Origin: Fomitopsis serialis
Taxonomy: Eukaryota > Basidiomycota > Agaricomycetes > Polyporales > Fomitopsidaceae
Assembly: GCF_022376445.1 (NCBI RefSeq)
Contig: NW_025955669.1
Location: 1 to 15,372 of the forward strand
Length of the DNA stretch: 15,372 nucleotides
Direction of reading: 5' to 3'
Numbering within the stretch: position 1 is the first letter of the stretch; each line of letters opens with the position of its first letter. The position numbers and the translations under genes are program-made. This document shows positions 1 to 9,008 of this stretch, piece by piece. The notes under the pieces were generated by a model, which worked only from the letters and a program-made list of their open reading frames with translations, did no database searches and had not been told where the DNA came from.

Positions 1-5
1 CATGG

Positions 6-25
6 TACCCAGGAGCACCTGGGTA
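6..25. repeat. 8-bp perfect hairpin with 4-nt loop
   Basis: TACCCAGG (6-13) and CCTGGGTA (18-25) are exact reverse complements around the loop AGCA. It lies about 210 nt beyond the stop codon of the minus-strand TENA-like gene. It could be a 3'-end structure or chance; nothing else supports a role. Confidence 0.4.
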
Positions 26-171
26 GGGCGCAGGAGACTCGCGGCAGAGTAGGACTCAGCTGATATTATTGGGTTGAGTACAGTGCTGCCATTGCAGCGT
101 ATATCTTGGTAACGACGCGCGCGTTATACAAAGGGACGTCTAGTATCCCAAACGTGAGCCTTCTAGATATA

Positions 172-207
172 GGACTGACGTTCCAAATATGGACCGACGT
201 TCCAAAT
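172..207. repeat. Short tandem direct repeat, 19-nt period
   Basis: GGACTGACGTTCCAAAT (172-188) is repeated as GGACCGACGTTCCAAAT (191-207), one mismatch in 17 nt. It lies just downstream of the TENA-like stop codon. No function is evident. Confidence 0.6.
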
Positions 208-234
208 CAATAGCGCTGCCGGCTAGTAGGAGGA

Positions 235-1388
235 TCAACTCAAGTGTCCCGGCTGGAATGCTACCTGCCACAAGTTGTACTCGCTCAGCGTCGCCTTCCG
301 GAACATGAGCGTAATGTCCTCATAGTAGTCTTTCCAGTAGTCATAGTTGGCGATGAAGAAATCTGCGCAAGCGTGTTGAGACATTCGCGACGCAGCTTCA
401 AGGACGCGCCCACTCACCGATCTGAGGCTGGAGATAGGAATAGTCGAGGTTGGGTAGGACCCACTGCTCGTACCAGAGTGTATCTGGACCCGCAGATCAG
501 AGACGCAGAAGCATGTGAAGGCGGATAAAGGACAAACATACCGTCGGAGAATGACGTGTTCACCAGCCCTTCCGCGATGTAATAATATGACTGCATGATT
601 CGTTCATATCGCGTCTTATAAACAAGCGCGACATCCAGGGACCCACCTGTATGCACGGGATCTGCGCCGCCAGCGAGACGACCCAGTTGTAGTCCTTCGC
701 AGCCACGAACTGGAAGTCGGTATACTGGTTCAGCGCCGCCGTCGGCGCCGCATCCAGCACCACGCTCTCGTCGAGGCCGAGCCCCGCGGGCGGCGGCGCC
801 GTCGTGACCTGGACGGACGAGAGGGCGTACGCGCCGTCGTTCGCGACGTCGCTCAGAGAGCTGTTCAGCTCCGCGAGCGACTGCGCGCTGAAGGACCGCT
901 CGACGTCGAACGCGAGCAGGCGGATGCAGTACCAGTAGTCCTGCTGGGGATGCGATCAGGATGCTGTATTGCCGGGGTGGGTCCGGCGGTGCTCACCACT
1001 TCGTACCACTGGTATCCTGCGGTTATGGACTCGTTCCCCGGCGCTGCTGTCTTCATCGCCTCGATGAACGGGTTGCTCAGGAGCTGCTGCCATATATCCT
1101 GGTTGTCCTGGATCAACCGGGCGACGAGATCACGGCTGCAGACGCATATGAGTGTGGGCCCGGTGCGGCTCAGCCGTCGACGTACGGATCCGCGGCGTCC
1201 TGTCGCGGAGAGAGCGCCCTCTTCCGCGCGACGGCGTCGATCTTGTGCTGGGGGACGCCGTAGTCGGGGTGGGCGGCGTACTTGCGGAGACGATCGTGGG
1301 CGATGCGAGCGCGGGCGGATACCGCTAGCGATGGCACCGCTGCATACAAAGCGAGAACGCCGAGGAACAGGAGCGCAAGGAAGTGCAT
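235..1388 (-). CDS. Secreted TENA/THI-4 family (haem-oxygenase-like fold) protein
   Basis: Six exons on the minus strand: 1186-1388, 997-1135, 647-943, 542-590, 418-483, 235-362, joined by GT-AG introns of 50-58 nt. The sum is 882 nt, or 293 residues. Residues 1-25 are a hydrophobic signal peptide (MHFLALLFLGVLALYAAVPS then LAVSA). The rest follows the TenA layout: helix SNPFIEAM (88-95), QDYWY (115-119) matching the catalytic Asp/Tyr motif, QYTDF, IPCIQSYYYIAE with Cys211 at the position of the TenA active-site Cys, YEQW, and LSEYNLW with Glu279 matching the conserved C-terminal Glu. TenA enzymes hydrolyse aminopyrimidines or thiamin in thiamin salvage, and are normally cytosolic. Here the leader and three sequons (N102, N141, N224) imply the secretory route. 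Substrate is unknown; a non-thiamin role of the fold is possible. The start is the only ATG giving a leader and sits about 43 nt from a TATA box. Confidence 0.82.
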
Positions 1389-1430
1389 GGCTGCCTGCTG
1401 AACGGGCTGGAACCTCGCGGAATCTCAAGC

Positions 1431-1437
1431 CTTTATA
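1431..1437 (-). promoter_or_regulatory. TATA box of the TENA-like gene
   Basis: The minus strand reads TATAAAG, ending 43 nt before the ATG at 1388. The spacing suggests a short leader of roughly 15-25 nt. Inferred from sequence and spacing only. Confidence 0.55.
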
Positions 1438-2662
1438 TCGACACTGCTGGACGCTACGCGCCAGGTATACTGTACACGACAGGGACATGACGCGACATGC
1501 AGGGTCCTCGGAGCGAAATGTTCGAGCGAAGATGAGAAGAGGGAAGACGTGAGAGTCGCAGGGACTCTGTGCGCCAGGAGCCGCTCGGAAGCGGCTCACA
1601 CGGGCAGCGCGGTGTCAATTCCAGTTGGGGATGAATCTACGAAGCCCTACCATACTTAGATGCGGGTGAGCCTGGGGAATCCGGAGAAGATGGTATACAT
1701 ACCTGACTGGGATCTTGCAGATAAGCACCGCGGAGCACCTTCCGCTTTCAAGTTGCTGCTGCTGTCCTTGTGCTGTCTCCTCGTGGATACGATAGCTTAG
1801 TTCTGGTTGTGGTCAATGTCTGCTCCTGTACGATCAGGATCGTCCAGGGACGCTCAGTCAGTCCGCGGATAGATGCAGATTCCAGGATAACAGGATCATG
1901 ATAGCCTCGGGGCGACGTGCGCCTCAGTGCGTTCAATGGCCTTCCCACCTCAAGGCCTCATGCCAGAAGAAGGATGCACCGCACGAACCGACTGGCAGGC
2001 ACCAAATCACCATATGAGATGTCTTGCCCACCTAGTGCCTGGAGAACTAGAAGTGATAGGCCGCTCACAGGCGTATACATGCAACGCTGGCGACGAGCGA
2101 AAGCGCCGCTCCTCTAACAGCACCCCCACCTCTCCCAGCCAAACTCCGAGAAGAGGAGTCGACTCACCTGCTCTGCTGCAACTATTGAACTCAATCGCGC
2201 CTCTGAGCCGCATCGCTGCTCGTTCCCTGGACAAGAGTTCGTTCGCGAGCCTCGAAACGCGTCGGCAGCACATGCGTGAGAAGCCTGGACTCATCTACCA
2301 GTTTCCCTGGGGTGCCCGAGACTCCGAAAGGTTCACGTTGAGATCTCAGAGGTTGCCAGGAGGGTGAGAGGCGGACGGACCGTGAGCGCATTGTCCAAGC
2401 CAAATCTGAGCCACTGTGGCTGTCGCAGGGATCTTCGCTTAGACGCCCATACATATCGAGTCCAGCGAGCCTCTTCTCCCTCGTCCCAACCCAACGCCCC
2501 CTGGTCTCTCGCGCGTGTTCACGAATATTCAGCTACTCCGATATCTGGGACTGTGGATGTACAACCGCTCTGCAGCAGAATAGCTCCTACGACGCGTGTT
2601 TCGTCAACTAGAATTCCATCTCTGCGTAGGCCGCTACCGCCAGTGGCTCGCCCGCAACCGCC
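1438..2662. other. Intergenic stretch, no supported gene
   Basis: This is the divergent spacer between the minus-strand TENA-like gene and the plus-strand gene starting at 2663, so it should hold both promoters. Open frames of up to about 146 codons (for example 1927-2367 plus) show no family motif and no splice continuity with a neighbour. No tRNA, transposon end or clear repeat was seen. Confidence 0.5.
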
Positions 2663-3351
2663 ATGGAAGTCGACATGTCCGCGCCGACAGACACCTTCCG
2701 CGTCACGCGAAGCAAAAGGGCGCGCTCGCCCGCGTCCCCGCGCGCGAGCGAGCGACCCAGCGTTCGTACTTAGCCCCTCCGTCTCTTTGTCTGCGGGGTT
2801 GACACAGCCGACAGAAACGGCCCTCGCTCGGCGGCGCGTGCATCGCGATCCCTGCGGCGCGCAGCCGCGGCGGCTCGGAGGACTGGGTCGTGCAGACGCG
2901 CGGGCTGAGCATCGACGGCCCGTTGGCGGCGCACCCCGCGAGGCTGGGAGAGGTGCGGGAGGTGGTCGCTCCGGGTGCGGAGGCGGGGAGGGAGGGGGGA
3001 CAGATGATGGATGCGACGATGGTGCGCGGTGTCTTATACGCGGCGATGTGTGTTCTGGCTGAATCTCCCATGCAGGCGGACGAGGACGTCGCCATGGCGT
3101 GTTCACCCCCGCGACCCCGCCTGGGGATCGACGCGCACTCGGAGCCGGCTGTGCTGCCACTCGTAGACTCTGCTCTCCAGGGCCAGGGACTGCCGGCGGC
3201 CTCTGCGGCCTCACCCGACGTGCGGATGGCTGCCTCTCAGTCGCACGAAGCAAGCATGCCCTCCCGAAGACAGCGGTTCACCATGGGCCCGCGCGCCGAC
3301 TGCGAAAAGTGCCGTCTGGGCGTGAAGGGCCACTGGATGCACTTCGATTGA
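2663..3351 (+). CDS. Conserved-looking hypothetical protein with C-terminal CX2CX6HX2H cluster
   Basis: I do not recognise this family. Three exons are proposed: 2663-2761, 2815-3021 and 3076-3351, with introns of 53 and 54 nt, giving 193 residues. The second intron is a multiple of three, so retention would only add 18 residues. The ATG lies in a perfect Kozak-like context (CCGCCATGG). The N-terminus is Ser/Arg/Lys/Pro-rich (VTRSKRARSPASPRA), resembling a nuclear localisation signal. The middle is low-complexity. The C-terminus is sharply different and well ordered: RQRFTMGPRADCEKCRLG followed by VKGHWMHFD and the stop. The two Cys and two His there are spaced CX2CX6HX2H and could bind a metal. 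Nuclear function is inference. The model could be wrong at the first donor (GTTCGT), which is weak. Confidence 0.6.
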
Positions 3352-3962
3352 ACACACATGGGACTGAGGTCGTTGATGCTGTCGTTGTTGCTATGGGACA
3401 TTGTCTACATCGCTTCCGTACCGTACCTCACGTCTTTGCTAATATGCCCCAATACACATGTGCCATTCGCTTGTATATACTCTGACCGCCAGAGGTCACG
3501 ATTGATCTGCGACTCGGAACGCACCTGTGTTGGCTGCAACAATACAGTATATGTGAAGAGAAAGAAGATGGGCGAGCGAGGACAGTGCGGGTTACATACG
3601 TGCGATCTGAGTCCATTGATTCGGCGGGGATTATCCTTGTGCATGCGAGCCGGGTAAATGTGCACGGCACGGCGTGCTTCGAGGGCTCTTTCCGCGCTCG
3701 AGCAGGCTTTCTCTCGCTGTCTGTGCGGTGGTGAGAAATGGGAGGCAGGCGGGACGCCGCTGAGGACGGCGGGCTGGAGGAGAAAAGCGCGGCGCGGCTC
3801 GTGCGCGAGGGTGAGACGCGCGGGAGGCCCGCCCTTTGTCTCCTTCCACCTCGTGCTCGCGCCGTCGCCGTCGCGTACGCTGCTTTCCCGGCTGTAATAT
3901 TCTCTCCGGCACCGTGGGGCACGTTCCCTGTCACGTACTCTGTAGCCTGGCCACGCCCCGCC
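3352..3962. other. Spacer between two plus-strand genes
   Basis: It holds the 3' end of the upstream small gene and the promoter and leader of the cap methyltransferase gene. No gene, tRNA or repeat was found. The part after about 3650 is GC-rich and gives spurious open frames in several phases. Confidence 0.5.
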
Positions 3963-6455
3963 ATGCCGGCCTTCGATCCTGTCCGCGATGCCGTCCTCAA
4001 CTCCCCCGTCGTGCCCCCCACGACCACCCGCCCAGGATGCACATCGCCCTCCCCACCGGCCCCCCGCCCGCCCCTCGTCCTCCTCCGCGGGCAGCGGCTA
4101 CCGCACCGACTCCAGCCCCAGCGTGTCGACCCCGCTGACGCGCCGCGCAACCGACCTCTCCGTCCTCCTCAACTCTGACCCCCCTCCCCTGGACACACCG
4201 CTGTTCACGCCCACCACGCCCCGTGGACCTGCGACACTCTCGCATATCCTCCACCCCACAGACACCGACCGTGGCACGCCCGAGCGCGAGACGCTCTCGA
4301 ACTTTGCGCCCCTCCGCAGGCGATCGTCGGGTGTCGAGAGCGGGTATGCGGGCGCGGGCATGCGCGACAACTCGTACTTCGCCTTCCCGGGGGGATCCTC
4401 GTGGCCTGCCGTAACCGCGTCACTGGGCTCCCCGCTCACGGGCCTCGCGCTCCCCGGCTCGCTGCCCACCCCGCACCTGCCGACCCCAGCCCAAGCACTC
4501 GTCCAACCGCACACACCATCCACACGCACAGACACCTCGCCCCTCGCCCCCGCGCGCACCCCGCCCGTGAACCGCTCGCCCGTGACGCCGACGCTCTCCA
4601 ACATCATCTCTCCCAACCCTCCTCCAACCCTCCGCACCACCTCGCGCCCCTCCTCTTCCCACTCAGTCTCGTCCAACCCCACCGCCATGCCCTCGCGCCC
4701 GTCCACCGCCTCCACCCCCGCGTCCCAGCGCAACGCATCCGCGGCCATGCCCCCGCCTCTCCAGCCCGCGTTACATCCAGCGACGCCACCGCCACCCAAG
4801 CCCGCCTCGCCCCGATCGCCGAGGACCATCGCCCGCCCAGCTCCCCGCCAGGTCGTCGCACCCGCACCCGCACCAGCACCTACTCTCCCGCCCAAGCCCT
4901 CCGCGCCCACAGGACTGGCGAGCCTGCCCCCGAAGCCTGAGGTCGACCCGCCGCCCCCGTTCGCCATCAGACGCAGCGCGATACCCTATGCCCCCAAGTT
5001 CCGCCGCACGCCTGCGTCCTCCGTGCTCGTGCCGCTCTCGCCCGCGGAGATGGAGCGCTACCGCAACTTCCCGGGCGGTGTGGGCACCATGCTGCTGAGG
5101 AAACGCAGACGGGAGGACGGCGGCGAGCTCAAGCGCGAACGGAGCGTGAAGCTGGAAGAGAACGGGGACGAGGAGGAGAGGCGGAAGAGGCGGAGGGTCG
5201 GGGACGTCGACGTCGTCGTTGAGCACTGTGAGTTCTGCGTTCCGTTGCGTTGCGTGCATGTTCTGACGATGCGCAGACAACGCTCGCCCGGACGTCGGCG
5301 TCTCGCAGCGCCAGGAGTCGCCTATCATCGGCCTCAAGAGCTTCAATAACTGGGTCAAGAGCGTGCTCATCACGCGCTTCGCGCATCCTGCACTGGCAGA
5401 AGGCCCCGTCTCGCCCGCCGAGGCGGAAGGCATGGGCCGCGGCCGTGCAGGGGAGCGTCCGGGCGGGGTGAAAGGTCGCGTGCTGGACGTGGGATGCGGC
5501 AAGGGCGGAGACCTGACGAAGTGGTCCAAAGCACGGGTCAAGGAGTACGTCGGAGTCGGTGCGTCATCCCCGCCTCTCCTCTCAGCGACCACTAACCTGC
5601 TGCCCACAGACATCGCCGCCATCTCCGTCGACCAAGCGCGCCTGCGCCACGCATCCCTCCGTAGCGGGCCCCGGTTCGCCGCGAGCTTCTTCGCGCTCGA
5701 TTGTTACGAGCACCTCCTGCGCGACCGCCTGCCCCCCGCGGCGCTCGCGCGCCCGTTCGACGTCGTCTCGATGCAGTTCTGCATGCACTACGCGTTCGAG
5801 AGCGAGCAGAAGGCGCGCTGCATGCTCCAGAACGTCTCTGAGAACCTGCGCCCGGGCGGGACGTTCATCGGCACGATTCCGGATGCGAACCAGCTCCTGT
5901 CAGTCGTGCATCCCGTGCTCTATTATGTGTGCTGTTTGCTGACGACGTGGCTGGGTAGGGAGAGGCTCGGCGCGCTGCCGAAGGACGCGCAGGACCTGTC
6001 GTTTGGGAACGACGTGTACACGATCCGGTTCGAGGAGCGCGCGCAGCGCCGGCTCTTCGGCCACCGGTACTGGTTCTTCCTCAAGGACGCCGTCGACGAC
6101 GTGCCCGAGTACGTCGTCCACTGGGACAACTTCGTGCAGTGCGTCCATCGCGTTCTCCTTGTGTCCGGGGACGAATTGCTGACGGCCTGGGACGCATGCA
6201 GGATGGCCGCGGAGTACGGCCTCGGCGTGATCTACAGGCGGGAGTTCCATGAGGTGTTCGAGGAGCACCACGAGCACCCCGAGTTCGCGCCGCTGCTGGA
6301 GCGGATGCACGTCGTGGACAAGGACGGGGAGAGCAAGATGGACGAGGACCAGTGGGAGGCGGCGAGTGAGTGCTTTCTTTCTTGAGTGTGATGGGAATGT
6401 GTGGCTGACGGGCGGGGCAGATATCTATATTGCGTTCGCGTTTGAGAAGCGGTGA
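3963..6455 (+). CDS. ABD1: mRNA cap guanine-N7 methyltransferase
   Basis: This enzyme transfers a methyl group from S-adenosylmethionine to N7 of the GpppN cap in the nucleus. Secure exons are: up to 5227, 5277-5558, 5610-6365 and 6421-6455, with introns of 49, 51 and 55 nt. The catalytic part is unmistakable: HYNARPD, SPIIGLKSFNNWVKSVLI, SAM motif VLDVGCGKGGDL (about 472-483), FDVVSMQFCMHYAF (about 547-560), NLRPGGTFIGTIPD, GNDVYTIRF, YWFFLKDAVDDVPEYVVHW, and the ending IYIAFAFEKR. Before it lie about 350 residues rich in Pro/Ser/Thr, then a basic patch (KRRREDGG, RRKRRRVGD) suited to nuclear import. The 5' end is ambiguous. ATG 3963 gives MPAFDPVRDAVLNSP but in another phase than the body. 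Either a 55-nt intron 3981-4035 (760 residues), a one-base indel (778), or a start at 3988 (770) resolves it. All three keep the sum divisible by three. Confidence 0.9.
3981..4070 (+). other. Phase change at the N-terminus of the cap methyltransferase gene
   Basis: The reading frame from ATG 3963 must move by one base to join the long downstream frame. C-runs lie at 4014-4019 and around 4060-4075. A possible GT-AG intron 3981-4035 has a weak donor (GTCCGC) and no clear branch point. A single extra C in the assembly would explain it equally well. Confidence 0.5.
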
Positions 6456-6886
6456 GGGAGGGATGGGTCTTCGTGGCCCCCTTGTTGTGGTGTGTCCGCG
6501 AGGGACTCGATCACGACGCTATGGCACGTCCTTCGTCGACGGACGCGCCACACTGCGCACTCAGAAAATGGCGTGGCCAGGCTATGTCCTGGCTAGCGGG
6601 GGTCACTAGCCGTGGCTTCACCATCCCTCGACCATGCACCCTTCGAAGTTCGTCATAATCTGATTCATGTAGAGTTGATTGTTATGCTTTGCTGCTCTCC
6701 AGGCTCAACTCGGGTCGCCCCAGGGCTGGGTTTCGTATGTTCGCGTCTGTACGTACTGTTGTACTGTATGTAGCCATAGCGGTATCGCCGATGTCATTGT
6801 TTACGGGGCTTCCGTCCCGGGATGACTTGACCATTGAACGTTAACGTTGAACAGGAAATGGCTGACACGCGGTCGGTACACGACAG
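6456..6886. other. 3' flank of the cap methyltransferase gene
   Basis: This is the convergent intergenic region before the inverted-repeat element. No gene or RNA is supported. It probably contains the 3' UTR of the cap methyltransferase transcript. Confidence 0.5.
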
Positions 6887-6916
6887 TAAGACAGGGCTCA
6901 CGCACAACCATCCAGC
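6887..6916 (+). repeat. Left terminal inverted repeat of the MITE
   Basis: Thirty bases, including the flanking TA, perfectly complementary to 7157-7186. It starts TAAGACAGGGCTC and ends ACCATCCAGC. Confidence 0.9.
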
Positions 6917-7156
6917 GTGACACCTGTGACCGGGCTTCGGAGTAGCCATACGAGGCAGGTATCGCACTCAAACAGGCAGCTGAGCGGCTATTGCTCTTAC
7001 ACTCGTAAACCTATAGGAAACTTCGTGTTTACGATGGCTGCAAATCTGCTCGCACAGTTTTGTCCGCATTACGATTCCGCAGATTACTGTGCGAAAGAAT
7101 CTTTTTAAAACGGCTGATCGAAGCCTCCATTAGCTTAGCGCGCCAATGTCACGCAA

Positions 7157-7186
7157 GCTGGATGGTTGTGCGTGAGCCCTGTCTTA
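7157..7186 (-). repeat. Right terminal inverted repeat of the MITE
   Basis: Thirty bases, including the flanking TA, perfectly complementary to 6887-6916. It starts GCTGGATGGT and ends AGCCCTGTCTTA. Confidence 0.9.
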
Positions 7187-7453
7187 ACAAGTCGGGAGTC
7201 GATTTTCTAGCTGATCCGCCAGCTCACTGCGTATAGACATCCCTTTGCGAAGCCGCCCGAGTGCCACGGAATTCACGTAGAACAACGGACATACAGGTTC
7301 AGATTGCGATTCGACAGTAGATGGGACGTGAGATGGTATGTACTCTACATTAACGGCAACAATACGGCAGTTCGTTAGGGTCCTGCGCTCGGCCCTTGTG
7401 ACACAACAAGAAAGCACTGGGGAATCGTATCACTGGGCGTCCGTTGCCCCTCC

Positions 7454-9008
7454 TCAAGCCAGATACATAACCAGCGACGTCGACAACACTGCACCGAGCA
7501 GCGCGGCGGGGGACGACGAGAAGCCGAGGCGCGCGCCGGAGGATCCGGGCACGGGGAGGAAGTGCTCTGAGTCGGAGGCCTGCTGCGCTGCGGATTGCTG
7601 TGGAACGAACGGGCACTGTGAGTGGGGTGCAACATGTAGAGACGAGGGATGCGGACCTTGAAGGCAGCGAGCCCGATGAGGATGCCCGCGGCGAAGAAGC
7701 AGAAGGCGATGATCAGCCAGATGACGCCCCACACTGGCGGACCGTGGTCAGAACCCGGTGGTGGACGTTGTGGAGCGACGCGCACCTTGGGACGGGCAGC
7801 ACCCGCAGATCTCGGCGAATGCGGACGCGTCGGAGCTGTTCACTTTGCGGTCGATCGTGTCGTCTGCGGGAGGACGAAGGGTGAGGGGAATGAGGACGTG
7901 AAGTGCGATAGGTAGGGAGCGGAGACGTACCGATGATGTCCCAGAGGACGTATAGGCAGGACATCACCCCGATGAACAAGATCTAGAGGATGTCAGACAA
8001 CAGAGTTGCTGAGGCACATCGGTTCAAAGCACTCACGAGGTATCGCAGGGCGACACCGCCCGCGACGAACCAGAATAAGACGATGAGACCAGCCATTCCA
8101 AGGATCAGCACCCATGTTCTGCGTGAGGCCGGCACCCGTCAAACTTGGAGGCGGAACCCACACTCAAGGACACTTACAGCCAATCTCTCCGCGCCCACCA
8201 CAGTGTGAACAGGAAGAACGCCGCCAACACGAGCGACGCGACCTTGCTCGCGTTCGTGTCGAATCCGCACGCGATCAGGGCTGCACCGATGAAGCCCGAC
8301 CCGAGATATCCAGCGGGCAGCGTGAGCCAAGGGATGCCCCCGACATACGGGTCTCGCCGCCTTCCCTGGCTGGACTCCGTGCGTCAGTCGGTCGATCGGA
8401 AGGCTGTAAGGTCGTGCTCACGGTCAAGCTCGATGGAGTGGATACGCGCGCATGTTAGAACTGCGGGTGCATGCTGAGCTGCGCAGAATGGAGAGGAACG
8501 AGGAGAAGCGTACCACCCATGAAGGCATGGCTCATCTGGACTCTCCCTCAGCATCTGCGTCATTGCGTGGTTGACGTTCGCGGACTCACCTCATGGAAGC
8601 CAACGGTTAGTAGCCTGCCGTCATTCGTCAGTACCTTCGCGGTCGGCAAAAGTAGCTCCAGACTCACTTGAAGGGATAAACTGGACAGGACGGCAAGCAA
8701 GCACTTAGGATTCACTCCGTGTCCATACCGAACGACGGTACTCACTTATGGCCGATAGATACGGGACATGCCTGTACGTTCGTGCTCAACGACTTGTTGC
8801 ACAACACTTCATGACCGAGTCCACCCACCACAGAATCCCAATAGCGATGATATAACACCCAGCCACGATTAGCGTTACTTTCTGCTCCGAACTCGGTCTA
8901 AGCGAGTCCTGCACGGTCCGCGCAGTGTGGTAGAATGTATGGCCCGCATCCTCGGGACGTATGGCATCGTGAGGGGTCGTTACAGTCGTTCGAGCAAAGT
9001 GAATAGCA
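7454..9008 (-). CDS. M50B-like membrane zinc metallopeptidase, start unresolved, one frame break
   Basis: Proposed exons from 5' to 3': 8829-9008, 8746-8771, 8668-8680, 8590-8614, 8514-8535, 8422-8460, 8178-8369, 8037-8118, 7931-7982, 7786-7863, 7657-7733, 7454-7615. The product reads QKVTLIVAGCYIIAIGILW, then HVPYLSAIIYPFKLLTVGFH with the HEMSH zinc motif, IHSIELDP, GGIPWLTLPAGYLGS, FFLFTLWWARRDWL, LFWFVAGGVALRY, ILFIGVMSCLYVLWDIIDD, SSDASAFAEICGC and VWGVIWLIIAFCFFAAGILI. Several hydrophobic helices make it an integral membrane protein. This matches the fungal peptidase M50B-like family; substrate and compartment are unknown. A missing base near 8337-8341 breaks the frame; restoring it makes the total divisible by three (about 315 residues). 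No in-frame ATG exists in the first exon, although it stays open to 9008, so the start probably lies in an unseen upstream exon. Confidence 0.75.
8337..8341 (-). other. One-base deletion in the M50B-like gene
   Basis: On the minus strand the frame encoding GGETRMSG runs into a run of five G, after which GIPWLTLPAGYLGS continues one phase off. A sixth G restores the frame. As written, translation would run to a stop about 20 codons later. Confidence 0.7.

Larger units (their letters stand above)
6887..7186. mobile_element. MITE with 30-bp terminal inverted repeats and TA duplication
   Basis: The segment 6887-6916 and the reverse complement of 7157-7186 are identical over 30 nt, beginning TAAGACAGGGCTCACGCACA and ending CCATCCAGC. 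The outermost TA on each side is best read as the target-site duplication, leaving 28-bp TIRs on an element of 296 bp (6889-7184). Just inside, GTGACA occurs in both arms, offset by 4 nt (TTGC). The interior carries two nested palindromes: TCGTAAAC/GTTTACGA (7003-7010, 7027-7034) and CGCACAGT/ACTGTGCG (7051-7058, 7086-7093). No transposase is encoded, so it is non-autonomous. TA duplication and perfect TIRs point to the Tc1/mariner superfamily, but the TIR does not match a family I can name. The perfect arms suggest recent insertion. Confidence 0.85.

Noticed and set aside
865..1599. Minus-strand open frame of 244 codons over the TENA-like gene
   Set aside because: It reads through introns and the promoter; only its segment 997-1135 is real exon.
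1927..2367. Plus-strand open frame of 146 codons in the long spacer
   Set aside because: No recognisable family, no good start context and overlapping open frames in other phases. It cannot be excluded as an orphan but is not supported.
4008..4035. 28-nt intron joining the two phases of the cap methyltransferase start
   Set aside because: Too short for spliceosomal removal compared with the 41-89 nt introns elsewhere in the window.
4098..4967. Long minus-strand open frame of 289 codons opposite the cap methyltransferase gene
   Set aside because: It is antisense to the Pro/Ser-rich coding region, Gly/Arg-rich by reverse complement of Pro/Ser codons, and has no motif. A GC-rich shadow.
6917..7108. 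Open frame inside the MITE
   Set aside because: Sixty-three codons with no transposase motif; the element is better explained by structure.
6887..7186. piggyBac-like TTAA element
   Set aside because: The right end has TTAA but the left end reads GTAA, so only TA is duplicated.
8178..8369. Alternative acceptor at GAG (about 8353) to avoid the M50B frame break
   Set aside because: It would delete the conserved EGGETRM segment and needs a non-consensus GAG acceptor.
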